From: Malurus cyaneus samueli
Taxonomy: Eukaryota; Chordata; Aves; Passeriformes; Maluridae
NCBI GenBank assembly: GCA_009741485.1
Contig: CM019219.1
Location: 33,204,367-33,268,366, forward strand
Direction: 5' to 3'
Length of the DNA stretch: 64,000 nucleotides
Shown here piece by piece: positions 62,426-64,000 of the stretch. Every line of letters begins with the position of its first letter. Positions within the stretch are counted from its first letter, which is position 1. The translations under genes and the position numbers were made by a program. A model generated the notes under the pieces. The model searched no databases and was not told the origin of the DNA. It saw only the letters and a program-made list of their open reading frames with translations.

Positions 62426-64000
62426 AAAGGACAGGAAATGCCAGAGCACATTAAACAATGTTCAGGTATGTAAAGGAAAATAAGAACCTTAATAAATGCA
62501 AATTTCCATGGATATAAGGCAATTGTGCTGGGGAGGTGAATGGGTGGAGTATTCAGTGTCTACAGATGAGCCACAGCCCCAGCAGAAAAGCACTTCACTC
62601 TGTTTACCTGAAAGAATCACCCCTGAAATCCCTTCAATGAAACACCTGCAGCTAGGAGAAAGGACCTGAAACACCTCACCCCCCCACCAGGGTTTCTCAT
62701 ACACCTTCCCCCCACACCAGGCTGGTTCACCCCAGCAGAACTGCTTCCTAAAAGATGTAATAATGAGCCAGAATCTCTCAGCCTCCTTCTCGTGCTTCCC
62801 AGGGACAAATCTCATTTATTGTTAGTGACATGTAAATGCAGGAAAATGGTTTTATAAAACACAGATGATGCAGCAAAACACATGGTTGAGGTGTCTATTG
62901 CATAAAATGATAGAGTACTGCTTAATAACTAATGTAATAATGAATAGAAATAGTTAATGGTAGCTCAAGTCACATCTATAATTTTTGCTCTTATTCCAGT
63001 CAGGCACTGCACTACACTTAAAAACCTCCTAAAAGGCATTTACATTGTGCCCTGTCACTAATTAATCCTCTTTACCTTAAAAAGGCTTTGGAGAATCCTG
63101 TCATTTGCCTGTGCCATCTGAGCAGAACCCATTAGCATTCTGGTGCAACACAAATGGCTGTATCACATCACCATGCCACAGCTGTGCAGCAATGTGTGAA
63201 ACAGACCCAGCAGCAGCAGCAGCACGCTGGCAGGAGCAAGAGCTCGGTGAAAACACAAACCCTGCACCAGGTATTGCAATGAACAATCCAGAATTACAGA
63301 CTATGCCAAACACAGAAGGTAAAAAACACAACTTCAACTCTCTGCTTCGCTGCTGTGTAACTGGTATTGAGTAGAACTAATAACAACAGAGTAATGTCGC
63401 TCCAGGTTCCTGTGAAAATTGTCATTATCAACAGAAAGAGCCCCAAAACATAATAACTAAAGAGCAATTGAAGTTATCTGATTAACTTATTTTCCATTTA
63501 CAACTGCAATTTGTCTCAGGAGCCTAGGGATGAGCGTGTACTACACGCGCTCTTGGAAGTTTTATTCCTGGAGAAAGTTGTGAGTTAGGCTGCTGCCTCC
63601 CTCGGTGGTTTTGATGGTGAGTTTCTCAGCAGGTGTTTTTCCAGTTCACTGGGAAATGTGCTAAAACCCTGTGCTTCTTCTCCTCCATCTCTTGCCTCTG
63701 CTCCTTGCCTACTCTCCCTTTTCTCTTGGACACCTCCCATTTTGTCTCTTAAACAGACTTTTTGTGCACGTTTTGTGGCGACTAGGAACCCTAGAGACAA
63801 TTGAGTCAGACAATGGGACTCATTTTCGGAATAATCTTACAAGCTCCTGAGCAAAGAGACATGCATTAAGTGGATATATCCCATTCCCTATCATCCACAG
63901 CCCTCTGGGAAAACTGAGAGATACAACAGGCTGCTGAAAATAATGTTAAGGGCATCAGGTAATGGGACATGGCCAGGACACAGCAACCACAACATTCTAG

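Larger units (their letters stand above)
59778..64000 (+). repeat. Segmental duplication block A, copy 3 (runs off the window)
   Basis: Matches copy 1 throughout, up to the window end (which corresponds to about 43,890). It reads more cleanly than copies 1 and 2. It contains a TGATGCC element (61,982-62,425), the palindrome (63,534-63,548) and a private 53-bp insertion at about 60,507-60,559. Noncoding. Confidence 0.93.

Overview
The window looks like noncoding nuclear DNA of a bird, or at least a sauropsid. The best evidence is several 5'-truncated CR1 LINE fragments with the typical avian CR1 3' region (near 3.6-4.0, 7.4, 19.1, 39.3, 51.1 and 57.4 kb). I saw no bacterial gene layout, no Alu/L1/B1-type repeats, no tRNA or rRNA gene, and no CRISPR array. 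No open reading frame longer than about 150 codons looks like a protein. The only coding candidate is a short possible first exon on the minus strand at 32.4-32.6 kb, which overlaps a perfect RFX X-box palindrome.

Layout. 1-20.7 kb is mostly single-copy intergenic sequence with a CpG-dense segment (1.35-2.35 kb), one good CR1 fragment, two small minisatellites, an inverted pair of ~440-bp LTR-like repeats (11.8-13.0 kb) and a very AT-rich patch (16.3-16.6 kb). 20.7-30.5 kb is structurally abnormal. A clean 2.7-kb segment is followed by a heavily degraded, expanded direct copy of itself. Next come an AT-rich minisatellite, a near-identical 1.14-kb inverted copy of the end of the clean segment, a 25-N assembly gap, and more of the same minisatellite. 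This most likely reflects a difficult, unpolished gap-fill or a palindromic read, perhaps around a genuine inverted repeat.

31.7-64 kb is a compound segmental duplication. Block B (31.7-37.3 kb) recurs at 45.45-50.9 kb with many one-base gaps. Block A (39.78-43.9 kb) recurs at 53.4-56.8 kb and again from 59.8 kb to the window end. Copies 2 and 3 of block A also share about 2.3 kb of upstream sequence (51.1-53.4 and 57.4-59.8 kb), and the left edge of that shared sequence lies inside a CR1 element. The period is about 13.6 kb between copies 1 and 2 and about 6.4 kb between copies 2 and 3.

No genes act together here. What is of interest is repeat biology (CR1, an LTR-like family with TGATGCCT/AGGCATCA ends, another LTR-like promoter, minisatellites), duplication breakpoints, and the boundary between real biology and assembly error. 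All similarity statements come from reading by eye, so identities and edges are approximate.
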